A stretch of 64,000 bases of DNA, from contig CALZFC010000013.1 of assembly GCA_945643635.1 (NCBI GenBank), positions 1 through 64,000 on the forward strand, in the 5' to 3' direction. The notes beneath the pieces are model-generated. The model saw nothing but the letters and a program-made list of their open reading frames with translations, searched no databases and was not told the DNA's origin. This document shows, one piece after another, positions 1-12,679 of this stretch. Each line of letters begins with the position of its first letter. Positions within the stretch are counted from its first letter, which is position 1. The position numbers and the translations under genes are program-made. Source of the DNA: Allodiplogaster sudhausi. Taxonomy: Eukaryota; Nematoda; Chromadorea; Rhabditida; Diplogasteridae.

Positions 1-1020
1 AGAGAATAACTATATTTGGAGATAAACTATATATTAAGTATAATAATATTAGAACACGAGACGATTACCGAGATGTTGTTATGTAGAATGAAGGATAGAC
101 TGGTAGGATGTCGTCACGCTCTAGCCGCTCATGACATTATTGAATCGTCCAACTGCTCTCTCTCTCTCGTTCTCTTTCTCTCACATTCTCTTTCTCCCTC
201 ATTCTCTCACTATCTCATTCACTCTCTCTCTACTCTTCTCCCATTCTCTTCTCTCATTTCTCTCTCTCTCCCATTCACTTTTCTCTCTCATTCTCTCACA
301 ATCCAACGCACTCTCTCTCTCTCTCTTTCAGTCTCTCACTCACACAATCTCTCTCCCTTATTCCGTCTCCCAATACGTCTGGTTGCATACATATTGTATT
401 TATAGATATTTCTCCATCCTTACTGAAGTATCTCAACCCATAGTCCATCTGAATGCTCCAATGAGCGTCGACATATTCAGAGATACATCCCATGGGCCTC
501 CCGGCACAAAAACCCCCCAGACTCTCATTGCAGACCCCCAGAGCCGCAGACCCAGACGTTCAGATTCTCGATTCTCTTTGCAGACCCCAGACCTCCAAAC
601 TTCTTATTAGTCCTCCAGACCTCCAGACCAATAGGCTACACCCCTTTACGCAAAACTTCACCATCTCCGCAGTCACCTCCGTTTAGAAAGACCATCACGT
701 TTCCAGACCCATAATCCCCCATATCGGACACAGCCTTTTCGCACCTCTCGGAATCCCCCCCCTCCCTTCTCTTCCATCGTTTCTTGTTCTTTTCGTCCTT
801 TCGGACATCTATTTAGCGTTAAATATGCGCTCCTCTTTTTGTATCTCTCTCTCTCACTCTCTCGCTGGTTCTCTTACTTTTTTCTGTTTTACCCTCTCTC
901 CTTTACATCTTCCTCTCTTTCGCTCTTTCTCTCCCCTCTCTCACTCTCTTTTAAAGAGAATCCCGGAAAAGCATGCGGCCCTTTACGAGCTTCTAGTTCC
1001 TTTTGGGGTTCGAAATCATT

Positions 1021-1064
<44 letters not shown>

Positions 1065-1380
1065 TTCTCTCTCTCCTCCCTAATCTCTCTCTCCCTATAT
1101 TTTTTTTTTGCAGAAAACTCATGGCCGGACGCTCATATCCACTGGTATCTCTTTTTTCTTCTTCTCCTTCTCGAAATGTCTGTTTCGTGCCAACTCGAAG
1201 CAATGTTGCAGGCTGTTTGCTGATTGTGGCCTTCCTTATCCTTCCTCTCTCTCTCTATCTCACTCGTTCTGTCTCTCTCTATTTTTCTCTTTCAATCTCT
1301 CTCTATTTCCCTCTCTCTGTCTCTCTCTCGCTCTCTCTCTTTCTCTCTTTCTCTATCTCTCTCTCTCTATCTCTCCTCCG
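1..1380. repeat. CT-rich microsatellites, no gene
   Basis: Imperfect CT tracts lie at about 150-365, 840-960, 1020-1110 and 1235-1380. The stretch between 366 and 830 is unique-looking and C-rich, with scattered CAGACC words. The long open frames here translate only to Ser/Leu runs and I do not read them as genes. Confidence 0.8.
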
Positions 1381-3324
1381 ATTGCAACGAGGGGCTAACA
1401 TTATCTCTTGCATGAAACGCTTCGCCGACTCTGTCACAAAGCCTATGAAAGAAGCCTAAAATAGGATCGCATAAAAATTCACTCGAAATCACAGTTCGTG
1501 AAATTATCTTAATTATCTGACATTTCTTTTTAAAATAAATATATTAACACCATATATCCCTGATACATATTTATTATTACATTTGGCATTAAATAAAAAT
1601 AAAAAAATTTTTTCACTCTATCACAGCTGTTTCGCCTTGAGAACAAGCGGTTTGTGTCCGGCTCCGTCAATTTGAGAGATTCGCGAGAGCTGAAAATCGA
1701 TAAGAAGAGCACCTTTATCGCATAATGATCAGTTTCGCAATCGTTTTAACTTATTCTGTCGTTATTTTAATTTGAATATGATATTTATTTACTCGTATTT
1801 TGGGCGGTTTCTTTCATATATTCAGAGTTTCTATAGATATTTGCGCGTCCCACAAATCTGCAATACATTAGTCATAACATTTTTCATCACGTAACATTCA
1901 GCATCACATTGCATGGTGAATGTTTTCGATCAACACCTACAGAAATATTTTAACTTCGCGTCTGTTGTTTGGTTATCTTTTTTTTCTGCCATGAAAGCGA
2001 TATGTCATAGACCTTTCAAGGGAACTTCTTACAATAATAAACGACGACTCAAATTTGCATGTTTGCATCTAAAAATGTTCATGATATTTTCATGTGCGAA
2101 AAGACAACCACACGCAGGAGAGAGAATAGAGAGAGAGAGAGATAAGGACATAGAGAGAAGGAGAGAGAGAACGAGAGAGAGAAAGAAAGAGAGAGAGAGA
2201 GAGTGAGAGAGTGAGAGAGGAGAAACAGATACTAAAATTGGAGCAACAAAAAAACGGAGTAGGATAGTGTAATTTTGTAATTATTATCGCATGATGAGAA
2301 GTCCTTCTCCATATACAGGATATCAACATTTATTAGAACGACGCTATCCTGCATATAGCGCCAGTTTCTTTCTTGCAGCAATTCTCAATCTCTCTCTCTT
2401 TCTTTCTCTCTCGCTCTCTCTCGCTCTCTCGCTCTCTCAATCTTTCTCGCTCAGTCTCTCTCTTTCTCTCTCTCTTTCTCTCTCCTCCGATTGCAACGAG
2501 GGCTGACATTATCTCTTGCATGAAACGCTTCGCTGACTCTGTCACATGCCTATGAAATAAGCCTAAAATAGGATCGCATAAACATTTGCAAATTCACTTA
2601 AAATACCTGCTCGTAAAAATTATTTTTTTAATTATATGCACGATGACTCCTCTTTTTTTCGCTTTTTGATATTACAAGTCTTTGATAATTATAATTATAT
2701 TTGAAATTAATTTTTTTCCAGTTTATCCCAAATTTTTCGTCGTGACTACACGTGGTTTTGTGTGGCAGATTCGTCAATTTGAGTAGATCGCGAGACCAGT
2801 AATTCGATACGTAGTCGCTTAGAAATCTAGAATAATTTGCTTCATCATTTGTGCCATTGAATTTCTCAATCATTAAAAAAAAATCTCATATTTTGGGCGA
2901 ATTCTTTCATATGGAGTCTTTGCGGATCTTTTTTTTGCGCGTCCCCACAGAACTGTAACAAAGTATCTCCGTCATAACACTCTTCATATAACATTCATCA
3001 TCAGTAATAACATTAGATGTCGAATGTAGTGGATCAACACCTTGAAAAATATTTTCTTTTCGAGCCTGTTGTTTGGTTACCTTTTTTTTGCCATGATGAA
3101 AGTGATATGTCAAAGACCTTTCAAGCAACTTGCTACAAAAATAAAACGACGACTCCAATTTGCATGCTTGCATCTAGAAAGGTTCATGATATTTTCTTTT
3201 ACGAGAAAGATAAAGAGAGAGAGAGGGAGGGGAGAGAGAGAAAGAGAGAGAGATAGAAAGAGAGAGAGAGGAGAGAAAAGAGAGAAAGAGAGAGAGAGAA
3301 AGAGAGAGAGTGTTAAAGCTGGAG

Positions 3325-3355
<31 letters not shown>

Positions 3356-3649
3356 CGATAGAGGGATGAAAGGCAGAGGCTACATACTGGACCAGAAACA
3401 TAGCCCAGTTGTCATTTTGTAATCCTTATCGCGAGAGAAGAAGTCCTTCTCCATCCACAGGCTATGAACATTTATGAGAACGAAAGAACGTCGCTATCCT
3501 ATATAAACCACTACAATTTTTCTCTCCTGCAACAATTCTCTATCTTTCTCTCGCTCACTCTTTTCTCTCTCTGTTTCTCTCTCTATCTCTCTCTCTTCCC
3601 CTCTCTCTCTTTCTCTCTTCCCCTCTCTTTCTTTCTCTCTCCCTCTCTC

Positions 3650-3700
<51 letters not shown>

Positions 3701-4256
3701 TTCTCCACAAACCCCCCCCCCCCGATAGCAACAACGGCTAACATTATCCCCGTTCGTGAAATTATCTTTAATTATGTAACTTGATAGTTTTTTAAATAAT
3801 ATATTAATACCATATATCTTAGAAACTTATTGTTATGTTTGACATTAAATCTTAAAAAAGTTTTCACTTTATCAAAGCATTTCCGCCTTGGGAACACGCG
3901 GTTACGTGTGCGGCTCCGTGAATTTGAGTAGATTGCGAGATTAGGGTTCTGTTTTATTGAAGTCGCTTAGAGAATGATCTGTTTCGCAATATCTTTATAC
4001 GATTCTGTTATTATTTAAAAAAAAAACGAGTACAATATTTTTGCTATCGTATTTTGGGTGATGTTGATCACGTTGGATGTCGAACATATTCGATCAACAC
4101 CTTGCACAAATATTTTCGTTTCGAGTCTGTTGTTTGGTTCTTTTTTCTGCCATGAAAGTGATCGTTCAAAGCAACTTCCTACAAAAATAAACGACGACTC
4201 CAATTTGCATGTTTGCATCTAGAAATGTTCATGCCATTTTCCTTTACGATAAAGGG

Positions 4257-4295
<39 letters not shown>

Positions 4296-4665
4296 TAGAG
4301 AGATAAAGAGAGAGATGGAGGGAGAGAAAGAGAGAGATTGAGAGAGAGATGCTACAAGCTGGGGCAAAAAAAAAGAGTCCAGCAGTCATTTTGTAATCCT
4401 TATCGCGAGAGAAGAAGTCCTTCCTCATCCACAGGATATGAACATTTATGAGAACGAGAGAACCACGCTATCCTTCATAAACCACAACTATTTTTCTTTA
4501 TTGCAACAATTCTCAATCTCTCTCGCTCTCTTTCTCTCGCTCTCTTCCTCTCTTTTCTCTCTTTCTCTCTCTCTCTTTATCGCTCTCTCTCTTTCTCTCT
4601 CTCTTTCTCTTTCTCTCTCTCTCCTTTCTCTCTCTCTCTCTTTTCTCTCTTTCTCTCTCTCTCAA
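1380..4665. repeat. threefold ~1.1 kb tandem repeat with internal GA and CT tracts
   Basis: Three diverged copies of one unit follow each other. Shared anchors recur in order: GATTGCAACGAGGG-like (1380, 2487, 3723), GATCAACACC (1929, 3033, 4097), TTTGCATGTTTGCATCTA-like (2056, 3160, 4206) and AAGTCCTTCTCCAT-like (2299, 3440, 4416). Each copy has a (GA)n tract (2115-2220, 3205-3355, 4262-4350), about 150-190 unique bases, then a (CT)n tract (2385-2485, 3535-3710, 4515-4665). The opposed tracts could pair as a hairpin. No coding potential is seen. Confidence 0.75.
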
Positions 4666-5109
4666 GGGACACCTGAACAGCGTCACTTTCCACATCGCTT
4701 CTCGGAAATTCCGGAAGCCGTTATCATCTCCATCTGTCGCCATATTTGGTGTTCTCTGTTTTTCCATGTAGCGCAAACATATTCGACATATTTTATTTCC
4801 GTCTTGCAACGAATGACGCTTATGATTATTATTGCAGTTGATTTATGCCGAACATGTGTTTTTGATCTATTTATATATAAAAAATTTAAAATTCCAATAA
4901 AAAAACGGATTTTAAACTTTGTTTCTCCTTTTTTATTATTTTAAGGAGCACGATTCTCGACCGAAATCTATTTCAATCTTCCTGCTGAATGTATTGTAGT
5001 CGCGTCGCTCTAAAGTACACATGCTCTCTCTCCCTCTCTCTCTCTCCCTTGCTTCTCAGGATAAAAAGGCGCGAATTCAAACGTGAGTTTTTCGGCAGCG
5101 GTTCCTTTA
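4666..5109. other. upstream spacer of the GPCR gene
   Basis: About 440 bases of AT-rich sequence with one short CT tract near 5020-5050. It should hold the promoter and 5' UTR of the GPCR gene, but I see no clear TATA box or trans-splice signal. Confidence 0.5.
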
Positions 5110-6641
5110 ATGATGTCGGCGCACTCACCGCCACTGTCGAATGCGACCGCGCTGCTGCTCGAAGACTTCGAAGCGCACCCCTTCAACGAGGTCGACCGGA
5201 CGCCGATTCAGGTTCTGATTAATTAATCAGTTAATAAAATTAAATAATTAATTTTATTCCTCTTATTCATGAAAAAAAAAATTTATTTAAAATAAAATTA
5301 TCTTTTATTCATTCTCAGCTAATCTACTACTCCTACATGCCCTTCTGCGTGATTACGGGCCTGATCGGCAACTGCATGGTGTGGATTCTGATTCGGTAGG
5401 GGAATAATGTTTAAAATTGTAAGTATAATTATTATTTTTATTAAATAAATATATATATATATATATAATATTTACTCTATATGAACCAAGTGGAATATGT
5501 ACATATGTATATTTCTTTGACGTTATAATTTTTTACTAAAAAATATATTTATTATAAAGTAATCCGCAAGCCCAGCTTCAGAGACAGCCCAGTTCAATTC
5601 AAGTTGCTGATCAAGATATATTTTTTTGAAATTGGTTTGGGAAATCGGCGCGAAATTTAAATCAGGCGCGAAATTCAAATAAGAATATTCTCCCTCCAGC
5701 TCGAATCGCATCCTCGCCCGCCTGCCGACCAACTCGTATCTGCTCTGCCTCGCCGCGATGTCCTCCATCTTTCTGTCGTCACTATTCGTCTTCTGGATCG
5801 AGCAGGTAATATCTCAATATCCCTCTCTTTCTCTGCTCTCACTCTCCTTCTCTCTCTCTCTCCCTCTCTCTCTCTCCTGTCTCACTCTCCCACTCTCTTT
5901 CTCTCTCTACCTCAGTTTCAACCAGTTCTTCCTCAATCTTCTCCCTCTACGCAATATATTGGTATTGTTTTTATTTGTCTACCTACAGACATACATATGT
6001 ATATCCCAGCTTGTAACAATGTTGTAAGACATGAAAAGACACAAGAAGCGATAAACTAAAGCGAGAAGATCATTACCATCTTCTAACAAATATGAAAACC
6101 AGCGGGATAAAATACGTCTCTATTTCACCCTCTCTCTCCCTACCTCTCCCCTCTCTCCTCTCTCCCTCTCTCTATCTCTCGTCCCACTCGCTCTCCCTCC
6201 CTCTCTCTCTCTCTCTCTCTTTCTCTCTTTCTCTTTCTTTCTCCTCTCTCCCTCTCTCGCTCTCTTCTTTCTCTCCTCCCCCTTTCGCTCTCCCCCTCTC
6301 TCCTCTCTCTCTCCCCTCCCTCTCTCTCTCTCTTTCTCTCTTTCTCTTTCTTTCTACTCTCTCCCTCTCTCGCTTTCTTCTTTCTCTCCTCCCCCTTTCG
6401 CTCTCCCCCTCTCTCCTCTCTCTCTCTCTCCCTCCCTCTCTCTCTCTTCTCTCTTTCTCTTTCTTTCTACTCTCTCCCTCTCTCGCTCTCTTCTTTCTCT
6501 CCTCCCCCTTTCGCTCTCCCCCTCTCTCCTCTCTCTCTCCCTCCCTCTCTCTCTCTCTTTCTCTCTTTCTCTTTCTTTCTACTCTCTCCCTCTCTCGCTC
6601 TCTTCTTTCTCTCCTCCCCCTTTCGCTCTCCCCCTCTCTCC

Positions 6642-6694
<53 letters not shown>

Positions 6695-6992
6695 TTCTCT
6701 TTCTTTCTCCCCTCTCCCTCTCTCGCTCTCTTCTTTCTCTCCTCCCCCTTTCGCTCTCCCCCTCTCTCCTCTCTCTCTCCATCTCTCTCTCTCTCTCTTT
6801 CTCTCTTTCTCTTTCTTTCTCCTCTCTCCCTCTCTCGCTCTCTTCTTTCTCTCCTCCCCCTTTCGCTCTCCCCCTCTCTCCTCTCTCTTTCCCTCCCTCT
6901 CTCTCTCTCTTTCTCTCTTTCTCTTTCTTTCTCCTCTCTCCCTCTCTCGCTCTCTTCTTTCTCTCCTCCCCTTTCGCTCTCCCCCTCTCTCC

Positions 6993-7037
<45 letters not shown>

Positions 7038-7779
7038 TTCTCTTTCTTTCTCCTACCTCCCTCTCTCGCTCTCTTCTTTCTCTCCTCCCCCTTTCGCTCT
7101 CCCCTCTTTCCTCTCTCTCTCTCCCTCCCTCTCTCCAGGATGTCCTGCGTGTCATGCACGTGCACTCCTCAAAGTGGGGCTGCAAGCTGCTCTCGTTCGC
7201 CGTCCACTTTGCTGACTTCACTTCCGTCTGGCTCATCGTGCTCGTCGGCGCCGAGCGACTCGTCCTGCTGCACAGGCGATGTAGGACGCTGAGTCTGGAA
7301 CGGTGAGAGAGAGAGAGAGAGAAAGAGAGAGCGAAAGGGCGGAAAGATACAGTGAGAGAGCGAGAGAACGAGGAGAGCGGGACAGACAGCGAAGGAGAAA
7401 GAGAGCAAGAGGTTGAGAGAGAGATAGAGATCCAGAGAAAAAAAAGAGAGAGTCTAAAGAGGAGGGGGAGGAGGGAGAGCGTGGCAGACAGCGCGATAGA
7501 AAGAGAGCAAGCGAGAGAAAGAGAACAAGAGAGGGAGCGTGAGATGGAGAGAGGGAGCGAGAGAGAGAGGGAGAGAGAGAGAGAAAGAGAGAGTTAAGAT
7601 TTGGGATCGAGAGACAAGTTGCAGCGCCCGCGCCCAGATCATCGTGCTAGTCGTGCTCGCTGTCTCCTTCAACTCGTGCATCTTCTACATTGCGAACGTG
7701 GACGAGACGGACGAGTGCGACATCTACCCGGAGTACGAGGATGTCTATCGGTTCTTCATCACTTTTGAGGTAGGAGAGA

Positions 7780-7821
<42 letters not shown>

Positions 7822-8116
7822 GAGGTTGAAGAGAGAGGTAGAGAGAGAAAGTGATAGAGAGAGAGAGAGAGAGAATAGCCAAGGTTATGCAGAACAATTG
7901 AAGTGATTCCGTTTTTTTCCGTTTCCCCATTAAAAGCAATACAAGTTGTTTTCATTCCGAGCATTCTTATAGGATCATTCTTTGGTTTGTCCGCTGCAGA
8001 GTAGTGAATGAGTATAGTGAGACCAATGATGAAAACTGTTTACATGCCTAAAGGGAATAGAAGCAAGGATAGGGAGAAAAAATAGTAGAGGAAGAATGAA
8101 AGAGAGAGAGAGAGAA

Positions 8117-8149
<33 letters not shown>

Positions 8150-8750
8150 AGCGAGAGACTACGAGACAGCCCTCTCCCCTCTTTCGCAGACCATCTTCTG
8201 CATGGCTCTGCCGTCGATCCTGATTCTCGCCTCGAACGTGCTCGTGGTCGCGCAGCTTCGCATGCACGCGCGCCGTCTGCCCGCGTCGCCCGCCGTCTCC
8301 TTCCACACGGCGACGGGAGGCGACGACTCGACGATTGCAACGTCGTCGGTCGCCGCCATGGACAGGACGATGCATACGAGGTTTCATATACATTTCTAGC
8401 TATCAATTAAGTAGCTATTAATTTTTTGATCTACCTACAACTATTCATTATCCATTGATTTTGACCAACCTCTAATTTATTATATATTTATGTTTTTTTT
8501 TCGATTTATTAATTATTGATAGATTTTTGAAGGACATTCTAATTACCGATTAATTTTTTGGTCTGCCTTCTCTCTCTCTCTCTCTCTCTCTCTCGCTCTC
8601 TCTCTCACATTCTCTCTCGTTCTCCTTCTCTCACCCTATCTCCCTCTTCCCCCTCGCTAGGGGATCTCTCTCTCTCCCTGCCTCTCTCTCTCGCTCTCTA
8701 TTCTTTCTCTCTCTCCCTCTCGCTCTCTCTCACATTCTCTCTCTCTCTCA

Positions 8751-8798
<48 letters not shown>

Positions 8799-9458
8799 TC
8801 TCTCTCTTTCCTCTCTCTCTCTCTCTGTTCTCTCTCTTCTCTCTCTCTTTTCTCTCTCTCACTCTCTCCATCTCTCGCTCTCTCTCCATTCCTAGAATCT
8901 CCCTGGGTGGCCGCCTCTCAGCGTCCACATATTCGGCTATTCCGCCCGAAGCAGGCGTCCTCATGCAGGGCGGCGATGCGAAACGTAGGCCATTTTCTAT
9001 ATTTATTTTATTATTTCATAATTGCTATTATAAAAAATTACGTCTCTAGCGCGTTTAAATATTAAATTATTTTAATTACTATTTTTGTAAAAAAAAAAAT
9101 AATAATTTCTTTTCTATCTTACTATTTACAGACTTGCGGCTTACCGTACCTAATATGCAGTTTCTCTTATTGTTAATAATAGACACATTATTTGTAGTCG
9201 CTCTATGGACATAATAATAGACACTTTTGGAAAAGTGGACGAAAGGCATAAGACAGCATCAGTCTCTTTCTCTCTCTCTTTTATTTCTCTCACTCTCTCT
9301 CTCCAATTTTCTCTCTCGCTCTCTACCACACTTTCGGCGCCTTCTCGTTCTATTTCTATCAACCACATGTTCAAAGACTACATGATAATCCCTTTGGAAC
9401 ACATTTTTGCTCAAGCATTCATTATTCTAATTGTATGCTTCATCTCCATTTAGATATG

Positions 9459-9510
<52 letters not shown>

Positions 9511-9763
9511 TGAGAGAAAGAGCGAGAGAGACAGAGGGAAACAGATTAGTGAAACATGAGTTTCGCGAACATCCCCTCAAGCCGATCTTTGCGCTGTTCA
9601 CATTCACAAGCAGAATATTAAAAAACTGCTGAAATAAGTTTCTTGAGAGATTTATCTCTTCCTCTCTCCCTCTCTTTTTCTCCCCCCCCCCCCCTCTCTC
9701 TCCATCGCCCTCGCTCCCTCTCTCGCTATTTCTGTCTGCCTCTCTCCCTCAATTTCTGTCTGC

Positions 9764-9799
<36 letters not shown>

Positions 9800-11089
9800 T
9801 GCTCGGACATCTTTCTCATAACGATGCACATACAATGAGGTAGGCGAATAACAATGATCAGGTGGTTCATCTGTAGGCGTAAAATATAAAAGAACGCCAT
9901 TCAAGTAAAGAAACGATACGTGGGGGTTATCCTCTAGATGACACATAATAAACCAGTAATAAAGTTTATTTGTAAAATGTTTCAGTTACTTGTTACCAGT
10001 GTAACATATCGACCAATTTATCAGTAATAATTTGCACCATTGTCAGTATTTTACCGCTAATTTGTCCTAATAAATTTCTAAGTAAACCTGAGATTAAAAC
10101 AATAATAACGTTGTTACTAACATGCAATCATCCAGTAATATAATAGTAATTTTTAACTTTTTCTTATTAATGATAATAAAAACTGGTAATACATTCTAGG
10201 TAACCAATAGATAAAGTAATCAATAAACAATCTTGCCTCGTTTACAGAAAAGACGGCCCGTTACCCTTTGCAGAAAAGACGGCCCGTTATACTTTTCAGA
10301 AAAGACGGCCCGCTGCTCTTTGCAGAAAAGCCGGCCCGTTACCCTTTGCAGAAAAGACGGCCCGTTATACTTTTCCGAAAAGACGGCCCGCTGCTCTTTG
10401 CAGAAAAGCCGGCCCGTTACCCTTTGCAGAAAAGACGGCCCGTTATACTTTTCCGAAAAGACGGCCCGCTCCTCTTTGCAGAAAAGCCGGCCCGTCGCGG
10501 CCTCCGCTACACGGACATTCAGCTGACGCGCTCGCTGCTCATCGTCACGTGGACGTTCATTCTGCTCAATCTGCCCAACTACCTCTTCCGCATCACGACG
10601 AACATCTTTCATCTCACGCCGGGAGCTAATGTAAACTTTGCTGAAAGAGAGAGAGAGAGAGAGAGAGGAGAGAGATATAGAGGGAGAGTGAGTGAGAAAG
10701 AGAGTGAGGAGAAAAATAGGAAGGAGAAAAAGATTGAACCTTACCGTAACCCATCTCTTCCTCCCCTTTCAGTCATACCGTAACCTGTTTACCTATCGTT
10801 TCCGTACCTCTACTCTAAACCGTCCCCCTGCCCTTTCAGTACCTCTTACCGTAACCCGTTTTGATCCCATTCCAGTACCACTACCGTAACCCAATTCTCT
10901 CTTCAGGAGTCCTGGATGCAAGAGGTGTCGCTGGCCGCGCACATGCTGCTCTACACGCACCACGCCTTCGTCTTCTACTTGTACATCTTCTACTCGCCCC
11001 AAATGAAGCGCCGCCTCAAGCCGACCGCCCTCAAGCTGCTCGAGTGCTACTGCCTCAAGCCGGACGCCGCAGCGTTCTCGGATCATTAA
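5110..11089 (+). CDS. rhodopsin-class peptide GPCR (FMRFamide-receptor-like)
   Basis: Nine exons with consistent phases: 5110-5211, 5319-5395, 5700-5805, 7139-7302, 7625-7769, 8190-8380, 8896-8984, 10482-10630 and 10907-11089, giving about 401 aa. Seven hydrophobic segments are readable. TM1 has GLIGN (exon 2), TM2 has NSYLLCLAAMSS, TM3 starts after a conserved Cys (WGCK) and ends in GAER in place of DRY. ECL2 has the partner Cys (DECD), TM6 reads WTFILLNLP, and TM7 lacks NPxxY but keeps FVFYLYIFYSPQMKRR. The start has two ATGs in tandem; I chose the first. Family knowledge suggests a plasma-membrane neuropeptide receptor; the ligand is unknown. Exon 8 may start 78, 156 or 234 bases earlier (see the acceptor array), which would lengthen intracellular loop 3. 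The NPxxY loss is seen in some invertebrate peptide receptors, so I do not take it as decay. Confidence 0.88.
6115..7137 (+). repeat. polypyrimidine minisatellite filling GPCR intron 3
   Basis: A ~115 bp unit recurs about eight times, marked by the words CCCCCTTTCGCTCTCCCCCT near 6280, 6395, 6510, 6622, 6747, 6862, 6972 and 7090. The whole kilobase is pyrimidine on the + strand and ends directly in the exon 4 acceptor at 7138. Both strands are open in frame over long stretches (Ser/Leu or Arg/Glu runs), which is a composition artefact. Confidence 0.9.
8565..8890 (+). repeat. CT microsatellite in GPCR intron 6
   Basis: Imperfect (CT)n with short interruptions runs up to the acceptor of exon 7 at 8895. 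Further tracts in this gene are at 7305-7600 and 7775-7880 (GA, introns 4 and 5), 8098-8150 (GA), 9462-9530 (GA) and 9650-9800 (CT with a run of C at 9682-9694). Confidence 0.85.
10241..10496 (+). repeat. tandem splice-acceptor minisatellite at GPCR exon 8
   Basis: About ten 26-bp units of the form TTTGCAG/AAAAGACGGCCCGTTA are organised as a 78-bp higher-order repeat of three variants. Acceptor-like AGs precede positions 10248, 10326, 10404 and 10482, each 78 bases apart and in the same phase 1. The sequence between them is open in the exon 8 frame. Some intermediate units also carry TTTGCAG (near 10274 and 10352), out of this register; two units have lost the AG (TTTCCG). Confidence 0.85.
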
Positions 11090-11093
11090 TAAA
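11088..11093 (+). terminator. polyadenylation signal AATAAA overlapping the GPCR stop
   Basis: AATAAA spans the TAA stop codon itself. A second AATAAA-like word (TAATAAATT) follows within about 12 bases. An unusually short 3' UTR is implied. Confidence 0.5.
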
Positions 11094-12380
11094 GCTTCTA
11101 ATAAATTAATTTAATTTAATTTAAAACTTAATCTATATTTGTTTGCATTTATTAAGCTATTAATTCATTCAATTTCTTTAGCTGTTGCAGTAATTGTTCA
11201 CCCATGCTTTAATGTCATTTTTGGAATATTTTTTATATATTGAAAATGTGCTTTTTAAAATGTTAATTTACTCTGCTCTCAGGCAACAGTCTGAACACAA
11301 TTTCTTAAATCAACCGATCTTTTTAAAACCGCACAATCAGTCTCTTCAGTGAACCATTTCCAATTGTAAGACATGGCTTGTCAATTATGCCTCCTTGTAA
11401 GTTGCCGGAATCCAAGAATATCACATAATCCTGCAGATTCTAACAAAGTTCTTATCCGGTGACATTTTCCTCAATCTTCATAATCACCATTTCTTTTCAT
11501 TACCGGGTTCCATGTCTACTGCCAATCAACGAATAAAAAAAATCAATCAATATTCCTCAACGAAATGCATTCCCAACCTCCCACTACTCATTTCACAATA
11601 GTCATCACTTCTTGTCTCTTACGATCTTCTGCTTACATAAGTACTTCACATTATCCTAACTTTTCATCGTCAATTCGGCCGATAAATTACAATAAATAAC
11701 AAAAGTGTAAGTCACAGAATGAAGAACCATTTAGCTTGAAAGGATTTTTTTTATAGATTTCAAGGTTTTACAAGGTTGGAATCAATAGGCATACTTTTAT
11801 AAAGCTAAAGATACCACGTTCAAAATATAAAAAAATATCAATTTTCAAAAGTAATGACTCTCTCTCTCTCTCTCTCTTCTGTTCATTTTCCATTTTCACT
11901 GCCATCATTTTAATTGAGGACTTATGATATCCTCTTAATATCTCTATTATTATTATTTTTATTTATCATAAATGAATTTAACATTTCGATGTTATAGCAG
12001 AAGCACTGTTGAATTCATAGTTTCGTGATCCAATCCAATTTTCCACTTTGAAATGCATAGGAAAGCGCTACTGGAAAAAAGAAATGGAGCGGCTCCAAGA
12101 AAAAAAATGTAAACGGGTAATGGAGAACTCTGATTGTGAGAAATGGGTAGAGAGCGATGATTAAATTACATTGTATATGGGAGAAGTGCGTTTCTTCCTC
12201 TTTGATGACTCTTCCGAGTTTGGGGTTTTTTTTATCATGAGTTCCTCGGTTGCTCAAGATGATCGGATTCATGGGTTGGTGGCAGAACCAGGCTGACATA
12301 AGACTGCAATCGAAAAGATGAGGAGAGGGAGCAGAGAACGGAAAAGGAGAGAAAGAGAGTGATGGATGAGGAGGGCGAAA

Positions 12381-12428
<48 letters not shown>

Positions 12429-12640
12429 GAGAAGAGGTAAGCGGAACAATACAACGCAGTAAGATGGATGGATGGAAATTAAAATAAATTGAGAGAATAG
12501 ATTCAGAGAATGGGAGAGCCTGCAAAGTGAGAGAGAAGATTAGTGACTGCAGACGAGTAGAGGAGAAAGATGGGCAGAATTGAGAGAGAGAGAGAAAAAG
12601 AGAGAGAGAGAGAAAGAGAAAGAGAGAAAGAGATAGAGGA

Positions 12641-12679
<39 letters not shown>

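Noticed and set aside
131..2555. Many Ser/Leu-rich open frames at the left end
   Set aside because: All follow CT or GA microsatellites and have no splice or domain support.
6092..7306. 404-aa open frame and its 354-aa antisense partner over the CT minisatellite
   Set aside because: Composition artefact of CT/GA repeats (Ser/Leu and Arg/Glu runs); real splice sites place the region in an intron.
10220..10612. 130-aa antisense frame over the acceptor repeat
   Set aside because: It is the mirror of the 26-bp repeat and of GPCR exon 8, which has strong support on the plus strand.
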